From Oceanicoccus sagamiensis (GTDB taxonomy: Bacteria; Pseudomonadota; Gammaproteobacteria; Pseudomonadales; Dasaniaceae): a stretch of DNA of 64,000 nucleotides. The position numbers were made by a program, and so were the translations under genes. Location of the stretch: positions 3,596,001 to 3,660,000 of the forward strand of contig NZ_CP019343.1 in assembly GCF_002117105.1 (NCBI RefSeq), given 5' to 3'. Position 1 is the first letter of the stretch, and every line of letters starts with the position of its first letter. Positions 56,788-64,000 of this stretch are shown here, one piece after another. Under the pieces are notes generated by a model. It had not been told where the DNA came from and did not search any database. It saw only the letters and a list, made by a program, of their open reading frames with translations.

Positions 56788-58251
56788 GTGAGCACTGATA
56801 ACAGTACCCGTAGCCGTCCTGATGACTATTTTAGTGATTGGAAAGAGCGTGAAGCCTTAGCCGAAGGTATGATTCCTTTGGTTGGTAAGCTCTACCGTAA
56901 TAGCGTTAAAACTTATGTCTATGGCCAAAATTTAGTCAACCTGTCTGTATTGGATATTATGAAGGCTCACCGTGCAGTGCGTCAGGTTGAGGGCAATGAG
57001 TTGTCAGAGTTTGAAACCTTCCCGGTGATTAAGGCGCTGGCTGAATTAAACCTGGGTATTGCCCATATAGATGCTGGCCGTATTGCGGTGAAGTATGAAG
57101 AGACGGCTAAAGCCAATGGCGTTAGTGTTGAAGATTTTGTTCGTGAGGAAGTGGCTGAGTTAATCAATGATACGACGCCTGCACCTGAACCCCGTGATGT
57201 AGTGTTGTACGGCTTTGGTCGAATTGGTCGTTTAATGGCTCGCTTACTGATTGAGAAAACCGGTGGTGGTGACAACCTTCGCCTTAAGGCGATTGTTGTT
57301 CGTCAGGGCGGCGCCAAGAATGACTTGGTTAAGCGTGCCAGCCTATTACGTCGCGATTCGGTGCACGGTCCGTTCAACGGTACTATCCGTGTTGACGAAG
57401 AGCGCAGCTCCTTTGTGGCCAACGGTAATGAGATTAAAGTGATCTATGCCGGTTCTCCAGAAGAAGTGGACTACACCGAGCACGGTATCAATGATGCGAT
57501 CGTTATTGATAACACCGGTATCTTTAAAGATGCAGAGGGCTTATCTCGCCACCTGCGCCCAGGTGCTTCCAAGGTTATCCTGACGGCTCCTGGCTCTGAT
57601 GTCCCCAATATTGTTTATGGTATTAACAATGATGTGATCCGCGATGAAGATCGTATTATTTCAGCCGCAAGCTGTACCACCAATGCTATCTCGCCACCTT
57701 TGTATGCGATGGATGAGAAGTTCGGTATTGTGTCTGGCCATATTGAAACCATTCATGCTTATACCAATGACCAGAACCTGATCGATAACTATCACAAGGC
57801 AGACCGTCGTGGTCGTAGCGCGCCTTTGAATATGGTTATTACTTCTACCGGTGCCGCTAAGGCGGTTGCTAAAGTCTTGCCAGTAATGAAAGGCAAGCTG
57901 ACGGGTAATGCGATTCGTGTTCCTACCCCCAATGTTTCTATGGCTATTTTAAAGCTGACTCTGGCTAAAGAGACCAGCGTAGAAGAAGTGAATGAATATA
58001 TGCGTACTGTCTCGCTGCATTCACCGCTGCGTAAGCAGGTGGCTTACTCCAATTCTCCTGAAGTGGTTTCCAGTGACCTTGTAGGCTCAAGAGAAGCCTG
58101 TATCTATGATTCAGTGGCTACCATTGTTAATGGCAATCAGGTCATTATGTACTGCTGGTACGATAATGAATTTGGCTATAGCTGTCAGGTACACCGTGTA
58201 CTTGAGCAGATGGCTGGGGTTGATTACCGGGTATTCCCTAAAGAAAACTAA
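56788..58251 (+). CDS. gap: Glyceraldehyde-3-phosphate dehydrogenase, long form
   Basis: A 487-residue GAPDH with an extra N-terminal region of about 125 residues. The NAD-binding start is VVLYGFGRIGRLMARLL (about 132-148). The catalytic Cys is in SAASCTTNAISP (Cys296), with the His in the later HAYTNDQ. WYDNEFGYSCQVHRVLEQM closes the fold. Long GAPDHs of this type are common next to mfd and nqr in Pseudomonas relatives and may act in gluconeogenesis; cofactor preference is not readable. The start is GTG. Confidence 0.92.
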   Translation: MSTDNSTRSRPDDYFSDWKEREALAEGMIPLVGKLYRNSVKTYVYGQNLVNLSVLDIMKAHRAVRQVEGNELSEFETFPVIKALAELNLGIAHIDAGRIAVKYEETAKANGVSVEDFVREEVAELINDTTPAPEPRDVVLYGFGRIGRLMARLLIEKTGGGDNLRLKAIVVRQGGAKNDLVKRASLLRRDSVHGPFNGTIRVDEERSSFVANGNEIKVIYAGSPEEVDYTEHGINDAIVIDNTGIFKDAEGLSRHLRPGASKVILTAPGSDVPNIVYGINNDVIRDEDRIISAASCTTNAISPPLYAMDEKFGIVSGHIETIHAYTNDQNLIDNYHKADRRGRSAPLNMVITSTGAAKAVAKVLPVMKGKLTGNAIRVPTPNVSMAILKLTLAKETSVEEVNEYMRTVSLHSPLRKQVAYSNSPEVVSSDLVGSREACIYDSVATIVNGNQVIMYCWYDNEFGYSCQVHRVLEQMAGVDYRVFPKEN

Positions 58252-58276
58252 GTTTGGCTTAGTGATCTTGTTAGAG

Positions 58277-58300
58277 AAGCCGCCTTTGGGCGGCTTTTTT
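58277..58300 (+). terminator. Intrinsic terminator after gap
   Basis: AAGCCGCC pairs with GGCGGCTT around a TTTG loop and is followed by T6, about 25 bases after the stop codon. Confidence 0.9.
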
Positions 58301-58333
58301 GTGGGTGTGAGTTATTTCTAGTGTGGTAACGAG

Positions 58334-58478
58334 CTGAGGGGCCGATAGCGGGTTTTGCGACAACCTTCAATCCATCTCTATACCCAAAGCACTCCCTGCG
58401 GGCGCGGGGCAGGCTCGGCGCTCGATAGAAAGCATCCCTGCATTTTGATGGTCTCAAAACCTGCTACCAGCCTCTCAG
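58334..58478. repeat. 145-bp block bounded by 28-base imperfect inverted repeats
   Basis: 58334-58361 and 58451-58478 are inverted copies matching at 23 of 28 positions (cores CTGAG-GGC and GGTTTTG). The interior contains a GC-rich hairpin (CCTGC...GCAGG). No protein is encoded. It may be a decayed non-autonomous repeat element. Confidence 0.6.
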
Positions 58479-58556
58479 TTGTTGGCATCACGTTTACACT
58501 TTCTTTCGGGGGATTTGAGTCAGATTCTCAGGTTTAAAGAGTTGCGCGACCTTGAG

Positions 58557-58665
58557 GGGTGAGTGAGGTTTGGGTTTTCAGGGGCGTAAAAATGCATGGG
58601 TGCATTTTTACGAGCGCCCACGGATGGCTTGCAGCGTCCCCTGAAAACCCACACCTTGCTCACCC
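58557..58665. repeat. 109-bp nested palindrome
   Basis: Outer arms 58557-58584 and 58638-58665 match inversely at 25 of 28 positions (core GGGTTTTCAGGGG). Inside is a perfect 12-bp hairpin, CGTAAAAATGCA-TGGG-TGCATTTTTACG (58585-58612). It lies in the 708-base gap between gap and nqrA; apart from this, the neighbouring repeat and the terminator, I see only AT-rich sequence there and no convincing nqr promoter. Confidence 0.7.
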
Positions 58666-58959
58666 GGTTCCACACCAAAACCAACCACCATTCTTCCCCT
58701 GAATAACGAAAATCCCCACAATCCAGCTCAATTCAATAAAAAACGCCTTTTAAATCAACCAAATGCGGCCAGTACCTATGGCATTTGCGCCCCCAGATCT
58801 TTATACTTGCGCCATTTTTAGGGGTGTGCCCTTGCTGGGCCAAAATATCAACGGAAACTGTACGATTCTTAGTCTATCCTTAGGCTTAGAATTTGTTCTT
58901 CTGTTGAGTCTGTTCCTTAAAACTCAAAGTTTTTTAACTATCAAGTGTCAGGCATATCT

Positions 58960-60288
58960 ATGATTAAGATCAGTCGTGGTTTGGACTTGCCTATCTCTGG
59001 TGCACCGGTGCAGGTTATTAGTGAGGGGGCGAAAACACGCTCTGTTGCTTTAGTCGGCTTTGACTATGTAGGCATGAAGCCCACAATGTCCGTGCAAGTT
59101 GGAGATCGCGTCAAGACCGGTCAGCTACTATTTACCGATAAGAAAACCGAAGGGGTGAAATATACTTCGCCTGCTACTGGTACCGTATCGGCCATTAACC
59201 GAGGTGATAAGCGTGTATTTCAGTCGATTGTAATCGATGTGGAAGACGACGAGTTTGAAACCTTTGAATCAGGCGATGTAAACGCCATGGATCGACAGCA
59301 GATTGTCGATACCCTGATTAACTCCGGCCAGTGGACAGCTCTGCGCACGCGTCCCTATAGCCGTGTTCCTGCTCCAGATTCAACAGCGACTGCGATTTTT
59401 GTTACGGCGATGGATACCCACCCATTGGCAGCTGACCCGGCAGTGATTATTGCTGAGCAAGCGGCAGCGTTTGAAGGTGGCCTAACAGCATTAAGCAAGC
59501 TGAGCGATAAAGTTTTTGTTGCTACCGCTCCTGGCGCCAATATCCCAACCGGTTCTGCCAAGGTAGAAACCGCTGAGTTTGCTGGCCCACATCCAGCAGG
59601 CCTGGTTGGTACTCATATGCATTACCTGAACCCGGTTAGCGCTAATAAAGTTGCCTGGTCGATTGCTTATCAGGATGTTATCGCCATCGGTAAGTTATTT
59701 GCTGAAGGCAAACTATCGGTTGAGCGGGTTGTTGCTCTGGCGGGACCCCAGGTCGATAAGCCTGGGCTGGTTAGAACCCGTTTAGGTGCCAATCTGGAAG
59801 AGTTAACCGCCGGTAAGGTTAAGCCTGACAATAACCGTGTTATCTCCGGCTCGGTTTTAGGCGGTCGCACTGCTCGTGGCGCGGTTTCATACCTTGGCCG
59901 TTACCACTCACAAGTGAGCGTATTGCTGGAAGGTGATGAGCGTGAATTTATGGGTTGGATGTCACCAGGTGCTGGCAAACACTCAAACCTGGCCATCTAT
60001 ATCTCCCAGTTTACCAAAAGCAAGCTGTTGGATTTCACCACCACCACAAACGGTAGTGAAAGAGCAATGGTCCCCGTAGGCAGCTACGAAAAAGTGATGC
60101 CGCTGGATATTTTGCCCACCCAATTGTTGCGTTCATTGATTGTTGGCGATACCGCCATGGCGCAAGATCTTGGTTGTTTAGAATTAGATGAGGAAGACCT
60201 GGCGTTGTGTACTTACGTCTGCTCAGGTAAGTACGAGTATGGCCCAATACTCCGCGATAACCTCACTCGCATAGAGAAGGAGGGTTAA
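58960..60288 (+). CDS. nqrA: Na+-translocating NADH:quinone reductase subunit A
   Basis: A 442-residue subunit of the Nqr complex, the Na+-pumping alternative to complex I. It begins [16 protein letters not shown], has [30 protein letters not shown] (in pieces) and ends [30 protein letters not shown] (in pieces), typical of NqrA. This cytoplasmic subunit binds quinone in related enzymes. I prefer ATG 58960 over an upstream TTG at 58945 because the family begins MIKI. It heads the nqrABCDEF operon. Confidence 0.96.
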   Translation: MIKISRGLDLPISGAPVQVISEGAKTRSVALVGFDYVGMKPTMSVQVGDRVKTGQLLFTDKKTEGVKYTSPATGTVSAINRGDKRVFQSIVIDVEDDEFETFESGDVNAMDRQQIVDTLINSGQWTALRTRPYSRVPAPDSTATAIFVTAMDTHPLAADPAVIIAEQAAAFEGGLTALSKLSDKVFVATAPGANIPTGSAKVETAEFAGPHPAGLVGTHMHYLNPVSANKVAWSIAYQDVIAIGKLFAEGKLSVERVVALAGPQVDKPGLVRTRLGANLEELTAGKVKPDNNRVISGSVLGGRTARGAVSYLGRYHSQVSVLLEGDEREFMGWMSPGAGKHSNLAIYISQFTKSKLLDFTTTTNGSERAMVPVGSYEKVMPLDILPTQLLRSLIVGDTAMAQDLGCLELDEEDLALCTYVCSGKYEYGPILRDNLTRIEKEG

Positions 60289-60290
60289 TC

Positions 60291-61505
60291 ATGGCGGTCA
60301 AATTCCCCGCACTGCGTAAAATACTCGACGATATGGAACCGCACTTCCATAAAGGCGGTAAATACGAAAACTGGTTTGCGCTCTATGAAGCCGCAGACAC
60401 GATTTTCTACTCTCCCGGTTCTACCACTAAAACCACAGCTCACGTCCGTGACGGTGTTGATCTTAAGCGTATTATGATCACTGTTTGGTTGTGTGCTTTC
60501 CCTGCGATGTTTTTTGGTATGTGGAATGTTGGTTTTCAAGCCAATACCATTCTTGCCGAAACTGGCTTGGCAATGACTGATGACTGGCGTGTTGGCCTGA
60601 TCACAGCCTTCGCTGGCAACGATCCTGCAAGTATGTGGGATAACTTCTGGTATGGCCTGTGGTACTTTGTGCCGGTTTATGCCGTCACCTTTATTGTGGG
60701 TGGCTTCTGGGAAGTCTTGTTTGCCATGAAGCGTGGCCATGAAGTTAACGAAGGTTTCTTTGTTACCTCTATCTTATTTGCTTTGATTTGCCCACCGTCG
60801 ATTCCGCTATGGCAGGTTGCCCTGGGTATCACCTTTGGTGTGGTTATCGGTAAAGAAGTGTTCGGTGGTACGGGTAAAAACTTCCTTAACCCGGCTTTAA
60901 CCGGTCGTGCTTTCTTATTCTTTGCTTACCCAGCTTCTATGTCGGGTGATGCAGTATGGACAGCGGTGGATGGTTACACCGGTGCAACGGCCTTATCGGT
61001 GGTTGCTTCTGATGGTGTGGCTGCTCTGCAAAATTCACTGACTTGGTGGGATTCGTTTGCCGGCTTTGAAGCGGGCTCAATGGGTGAAACCTCTACCTTG
61101 GCAATTCTGTTAGGTGGTGTGGTTCTGCTTTGGACGCGAATTGCTTCCTGGCGCATTGTGACCGGCGTTATGCTGGGTATGGTGGCTCTAACGACCTTAC
61201 TAAACCTTATCGGTTCCGAGACCAACCCGATGTTTGCCATGCCCTGGTACTGGCATTTAACCATTGGTGGTTTTGCCTTCGGTATGATCTTTATGGCGAC
61301 TGACCCTGTGTCAGCTTCAATGACCAATACCGGTAAATGGTGGTTTGGTGCTTTGATCGGTGTAATGGTGGTACTGATTCGTGTTGTAAACCCTGCATTC
61401 CCGGAAGGTATGATGCTGGCCATTCTATTTGCCAACTTATTCTCTCCTGTGATCGACCACTTTGTGGTGCAAGCTAACATTAAACGGAGGCTCGCCCGTG
61501 GCTAA
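60291..61505 (+). CDS. nqrB: Na+-translocating NADH:quinone reductase subunit B
   Basis: A 404-residue membrane subunit with about ten segments and a long N-terminal cytoplasmic part. The FMN attachment site is in [10 protein letters not shown] (Thr233, covalent phosphoester FMN). [23 protein letters not shown] and [16 protein letters not shown] are family motifs (in pieces). It carries part of the Na+ pathway. AAGGAGG stands before the ATG; its last 8 bases overlap nqrC. Confidence 0.97.
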   Translation: MAVKFPALRKILDDMEPHFHKGGKYENWFALYEAADTIFYSPGSTTKTTAHVRDGVDLKRIMITVWLCAFPAMFFGMWNVGFQANTILAETGLAMTDDWRVGLITAFAGNDPASMWDNFWYGLWYFVPVYAVTFIVGGFWEVLFAMKRGHEVNEGFFVTSILFALICPPSIPLWQVALGITFGVVIGKEVFGGTGKNFLNPALTGRAFLFFAYPASMSGDAVWTAVDGYTGATALSVVASDGVAALQNSLTWWDSFAGFEAGSMGETSTLAILLGGVVLLWTRIASWRIVTGVMLGMVALTTLLNLIGSETNPMFAMPWYWHLTIGGFAFGMIFMATDPVSASMTNTGKWWFGALIGVMVVLIRVVNPAFPEGMMLAILFANLFSPVIDHFVVQANIKRRLARG

Positions 61506-62274
61506 TAAAGAAACTACCTCCAAAACGATTATCGTTGCGCTGGTTCTATGTATTGTGTGTTCGCTGGTTGTATCCAGTGCGGCAGTACTGTTAAAAGACC
61601 AGCAGGACGCCAATAAAAAACTGGACCGCTATAGCAATATCCTGGCTGCCGCTGGTTTGTTGAATGAAGACGAAAGTATTGAAGATCAATACCAGCGTCT
61701 GATTACTGCCAGAGTTGTCGATCTTGATACCGGTCGTTATACCGATGCGGTAGACGCTGCTACCTTCGACCAGCGTCGCGCTGCTAAAGACAATGATTTG
61801 TCTGAAGCCTTAAGTAGCGCAGATGATTTGGCAAAGATTTCACGCCGTGAAAACTATTCCATGGTTTATCTGGTGCTCTCTGAAGGTGAGCTACAGAAAA
61901 TTATCCTGCCGGTTCGCGGCTATGGTCTGTGGTCAACTATGCGTGGCTTTATCGCGCTGGAAAATGATGGCAATACCATCGCTGGTTTAGGCTTTTCTGA
62001 GCACGGTGAAACACCGGGGCTGGGTGGGGAAATTGATAACCCCAAGTGGAAGTCGCTATGGCCGGGTAAAAAGGTTTATCAAAACGGTGAAGTTGAAGTC
62101 GGTTTGATCAAAGGCTCAGTAACCCCGGGCAGCGCTAATGCCGACTATGAAGTCGATGGTCTGGCCGGTGCTACCTTAACCAGCCGCGGTGTGACCAATC
62201 TGGTGCACTTCTGGTTGGGTGAGAAGGGCTTTCAGAAGTTCCTCACTAATTTACGTTCAGGGGAGGCAGGATAA
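61498..62274 (+). CDS. nqrC: Na+-translocating NADH:quinone reductase subunit C
   Basis: A 258-residue subunit with one N-terminal membrane segment (about residues 9-28) and a periplasmic domain. The covalent FMN site is in [10 protein letters not shown] (Thr226); the usual Ser before GAT is Ala here, a mild departure. [15 protein letters not shown] and [14 protein letters not shown] are family motifs. The start is GTG at 61498, preceded by GGAGG, rather than the open upstream frame. Its stop codon overlaps the nqrD start. Confidence 0.95.
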   Translation: MANKETTSKTIIVALVLCIVCSLVVSSAAVLLKDQQDANKKLDRYSNILAAAGLLNEDESIEDQYQRLITARVVDLDTGRYTDAVDAATFDQRRAAKDNDLSEALSSADDLAKISRRENYSMVYLVLSEGELQKIILPVRGYGLWSTMRGFIALENDGNTIAGLGFSEHGETPGLGGEIDNPKWKSLWPGKKVYQNGEVEVGLIKGSVTPGSANADYEVDGLAGATLTSRGVTNLVHFWLGEKGFQKFLTNLRSGEAG

Positions 62275-62939
62275 TGTCTACAGTTAAGGATTCGCTAGTC
62301 GATCCCATCTTTAAAAATAACCCGATCGCCTTACAGGTATTGGGTATCTGTTCTGCTCTGGCGGTAACTTCCAGCTTAAAAGTTACTTTAGTTATGTGTA
62401 TGTCGGTGATCGTGGTGTGTGCTTGTTCAAACACCGCTATCTCAGTTATCCGCAACGTAATCCCGAACAGCATCCGTATTATTGTACAGATGGTAATTAT
62501 CGCTTCATTGGTAATCGTGGTTGACCAAATACTGAAGGCTTATTTCTACGAAATCAGCAAACAGTTGTCAGTATTTGTTGGCTTGATTATAACTAACTGT
62601 ATCGTCATGGGCCGTGCTGAAGCCTTTGCGATGAAGAACTCGCCGCTGCCAAGCTTTTTTGATGGTGTCGGCAATGGTTTGGGTTACTCAGCCATTTTGG
62701 TTGCTATCGCGATTGTGCGTGAGCTATTTGGTTCAGGCAAGTTAATGGGTATTGAAATTCTGCCACTGGTTAACGATGGCGGTTGGTATCAGCCTAACGG
62801 TTTATTACTGTTGCCACCTAGTGCCTTCTTCCTGATTGGTCTGTTTATCTGGGCACTGCGCTCATGGAAAAAAGACCAGGTGGAAGAGCCGGAGTTTAAA
62901 ATTACTTCGAATACCACTAACGCGCAGGAGGCAGTGTAA
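62274..62939 (+). CDS. nqrD: Na+-translocating NADH:quinone reductase subunit D
   Basis: A 221-residue six-segment membrane subunit, paralogous to NqrE and RnfE. Motifs [23 protein letters not shown] and [21 protein letters not shown] (in pieces) are diagnostic; the Cys in the TNCIVMGR motif is thought to hold an iron site together with NqrE. GGGAGG precedes the ATG. It overlaps both neighbours by one base. Confidence 0.96.
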   Translation: MSTVKDSLVDPIFKNNPIALQVLGICSALAVTSSLKVTLVMCMSVIVVCACSNTAISVIRNVIPNSIRIIVQMVIIASLVIVVDQILKAYFYEISKQLSVFVGLIITNCIVMGRAEAFAMKNSPLPSFFDGVGNGLGYSAILVAIAIVRELFGSGKLMGIEILPLVNDGGWYQPNGLLLLPPSAFFLIGLFIWALRSWKKDQVEEPEFKITSNTTNAQEAV

Positions 62940-63553
62940 TGGAAGAGTTACTGAGTTTATTTGTTCGCTCTGTCTTTATCGACAATATGGCTTTGGCCTT
63001 CTTTTTGGGCATGTGTACTTTATTGGCACTGTCCAAAAAAATGCAGGCTGCTATTGGTCTGGGTATCGCCGTTATCGTAGTGCTGGGTATTACTGTCCCA
63101 GTTAACTATATGATCTATACCTACTTGCTCAAAGAGGGTGCGCTGGTTTGGCTAAGCCCTGACTTTGCCACGGTTGATTTAAGTTTCCTAGGCTTGTTGA
63201 GTTATATCGGTGTTATCGCTGCACTGGTACAGATTCTGGAAATGTTTCTGGATAAATTTGTACCGGCGCTTTATAACGCTCTGGGTGTGTTTCTACCGTT
63301 AATCACGGTTAACTGTGCCATTATGGGTGCTTCTCTCTTTATGGTTGAGCGCGACTATGGTTTAGGTGAGTCAGTGGTCTTCGGTTTGGGTTCCGGTGTA
63401 GGTTGGGCGCTAGCCATTATCTTACTGGCCGGTATCCGCGAGAAAATGAAATACAGCGATGTACCCGACGGTCTGCAAGGCTTGGGTATTACGTTTATTA
63501 CTGTTGGCTTGATGTCGTTAGGCTTTATGTCTTTCGGCGGCATTGATCTATAA
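62939..63553 (+). CDS. nqrE: Na+-translocating NADH:quinone reductase subunit E
   Basis: A 204-residue six-segment membrane subunit, inverted in topology to NqrD. It has [20 protein letters not shown] near the start and [16 protein letters not shown], whose Cys pairs with that of NqrD around iron, and ends SFGGIDL. AGGAGG precedes the ATG. nqrF follows 13 bases later. Confidence 0.96.
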   Translation: MEELLSLFVRSVFIDNMALAFFLGMCTLLALSKKMQAAIGLGIAVIVVLGITVPVNYMIYTYLLKEGALVWLSPDFATVDLSFLGLLSYIGVIAALVQILEMFLDKFVPALYNALGVFLPLITVNCAIMGASLFMVERDYGLGESVVFGLGSGVGWALAIILLAGIREKMKYSDVPDGLQGLGITFITVGLMSLGFMSFGGIDL

Positions 63554-63566
63554 GAGGCGCTTTAGT

Positions 63567-64000
63567 ATGAATCAGGTAATTGTCCTCGGCGTAGGCATGT
63601 TTACAGTTGTCGTCCTCACTTTGGTGGCGGTAATTTTATTTGCCCGTGCTCGTATGGTGAGTTCAGGTAACGTCAATATTGAAATCAATGGCCAGAAAAC
63701 CATCTCCGTTCCGGCGGGTGATAAGTTGCTGCAAACTTTGGCATCTAACGATATCTTCTTGGCTTCGGCCTGTGGTGGCGGTGGTAGTTGTGCGCAATGT
63801 AAGTGTATTGTGAATGACGGTGGTGGCTCTATGCTACCAACGGAAGAACCACACTTTACACCTCGCGAATCTCGCGAAGGCTGGCGTCTGTCATGTCAGG
63901 CTCCAGTTAAGCAGGATATGAAAATTGAAGTACCCGAAGAGGTGTTTGGTATTAAGCAGTGGGAGTGTACTGTTGAAAGTAACCCCAATGTGGCCACCTT
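63567..64000 (+). CDS. nqrF: Na+-translocating NADH:quinone reductase subunit F, N-terminal part
   Basis: The first 144 residues of NqrF, cut by the window end. There is an N-terminal membrane segment (about residues 5-26) and then a 2Fe-2S ferredoxin domain with cysteines in [13 protein letters not shown] (C69, C75, C78) and in RLSCQAP (about C110). The FAD/NADH-binding reductase domain would follow outside the window. It takes electrons from NADH into the complex. GAGG stands before the ATG. Confidence 0.96.
   Translation, partial: MNQVIVLGVGMFTVVVLTLVAVILFARARMVSSGNVNIEINGQKTISVPAGDKLLQTLASNDIFLASACGGGGSCAQCKCIVNDGGGSMLPTEEPHFTPRESREGWRLSCQAPVKQDMKIEVPEEVFGIKQWECTVESNPNVAT

Noticed and set aside
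58248-58537. Short ORFs of 60-70 codons on both strands between gap and nqrA
   Set aside because: They cover repeat arms and GC-rich hairpins, have no recognisable composition and no start signals.

Overview
The window is a chromosomal segment of a gammaproteobacterium, most likely a marine member of the Pseudomonadales/Cellvibrionales group. This rests on protein sequence character and gene order. The blocks fabF-pabC-mltG-tmk-holB-pilZ-tatD, tig-clpP-clpX-lon-hupB-ppiD, and mtnP/csiV/mfd next to gap and nqrABCDEF match arrangements I know from Pseudomonas and relatives (recalled, not searched). I saw no prophage, insertion sequence, plasmid gene or CRISPR array.

Layout. 1-5505: end of fatty-acid synthesis (fabF), folate (pabC), cell wall (mltG), DNA precursor and replication genes (tmk, holB), a PilZ protein and tatD. 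5729-9213: a voltage-gated-type K+ channel on the minus strand, then an unusual pair, a cytosolic GH84 (O-GlcNAcase-type) hydrolase and a phosphomannose-isomerase-like cupin. 9405-9489: tRNA-Leu(UAG). 9572-18291: the proteostasis block tig, clpP, clpX, lon, hupB, ppiD. 18334-20784: a SerA-type dehydrogenase, a lipoprotein and a DUF1285 protein. 20826-24484: ETF-ubiquinone oxidoreductase facing etfBA. 24570-28524: CPA2 antiporter, DUF934-cysI, a repeat element and a 37-residue membrane peptide. 28579-33699: metH, nfuA and a cold-shock protein.

34088-49442 is the accessory part: twelve same-strand genes for acyl-CoA activation, carboxylation and hydration (two CoA ligases, three crotonases, a free biotin carrier, an AtuA-family protein, two different carboxyltransferases, one biotin carboxylase, a saccharopine-dehydrogenase-like reductase and a luciferase-type monooxygenase). 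It resembles the atu/liu pathways for acyclic terpenes and leucine, but its composition is different and the substrate is unknown. A TetR-type palindrome lies in front of it. The last part, 49452-64000, holds a small acidic protein, an MscS channel, mtnP, csiV, mfd, a long GAPDH and the Na+-translocating NADH:quinone reductase operon, cut off inside nqrF.

Four genes (clpP, the atuA-like gene, one crotonase and the luciferase-like gene) are each broken by the loss of one base in a short G or T run, and each is restored exactly by adding it back. The simplest reading is consensus sequencing error. If the breaks are real, clpP is cut right after its catalytic serine and the accessory cluster is decaying.

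Three intergenic regions carry nested inverted repeats (28129-28310, 58334-58478, 58557-58665) that look like non-autonomous repeat elements.
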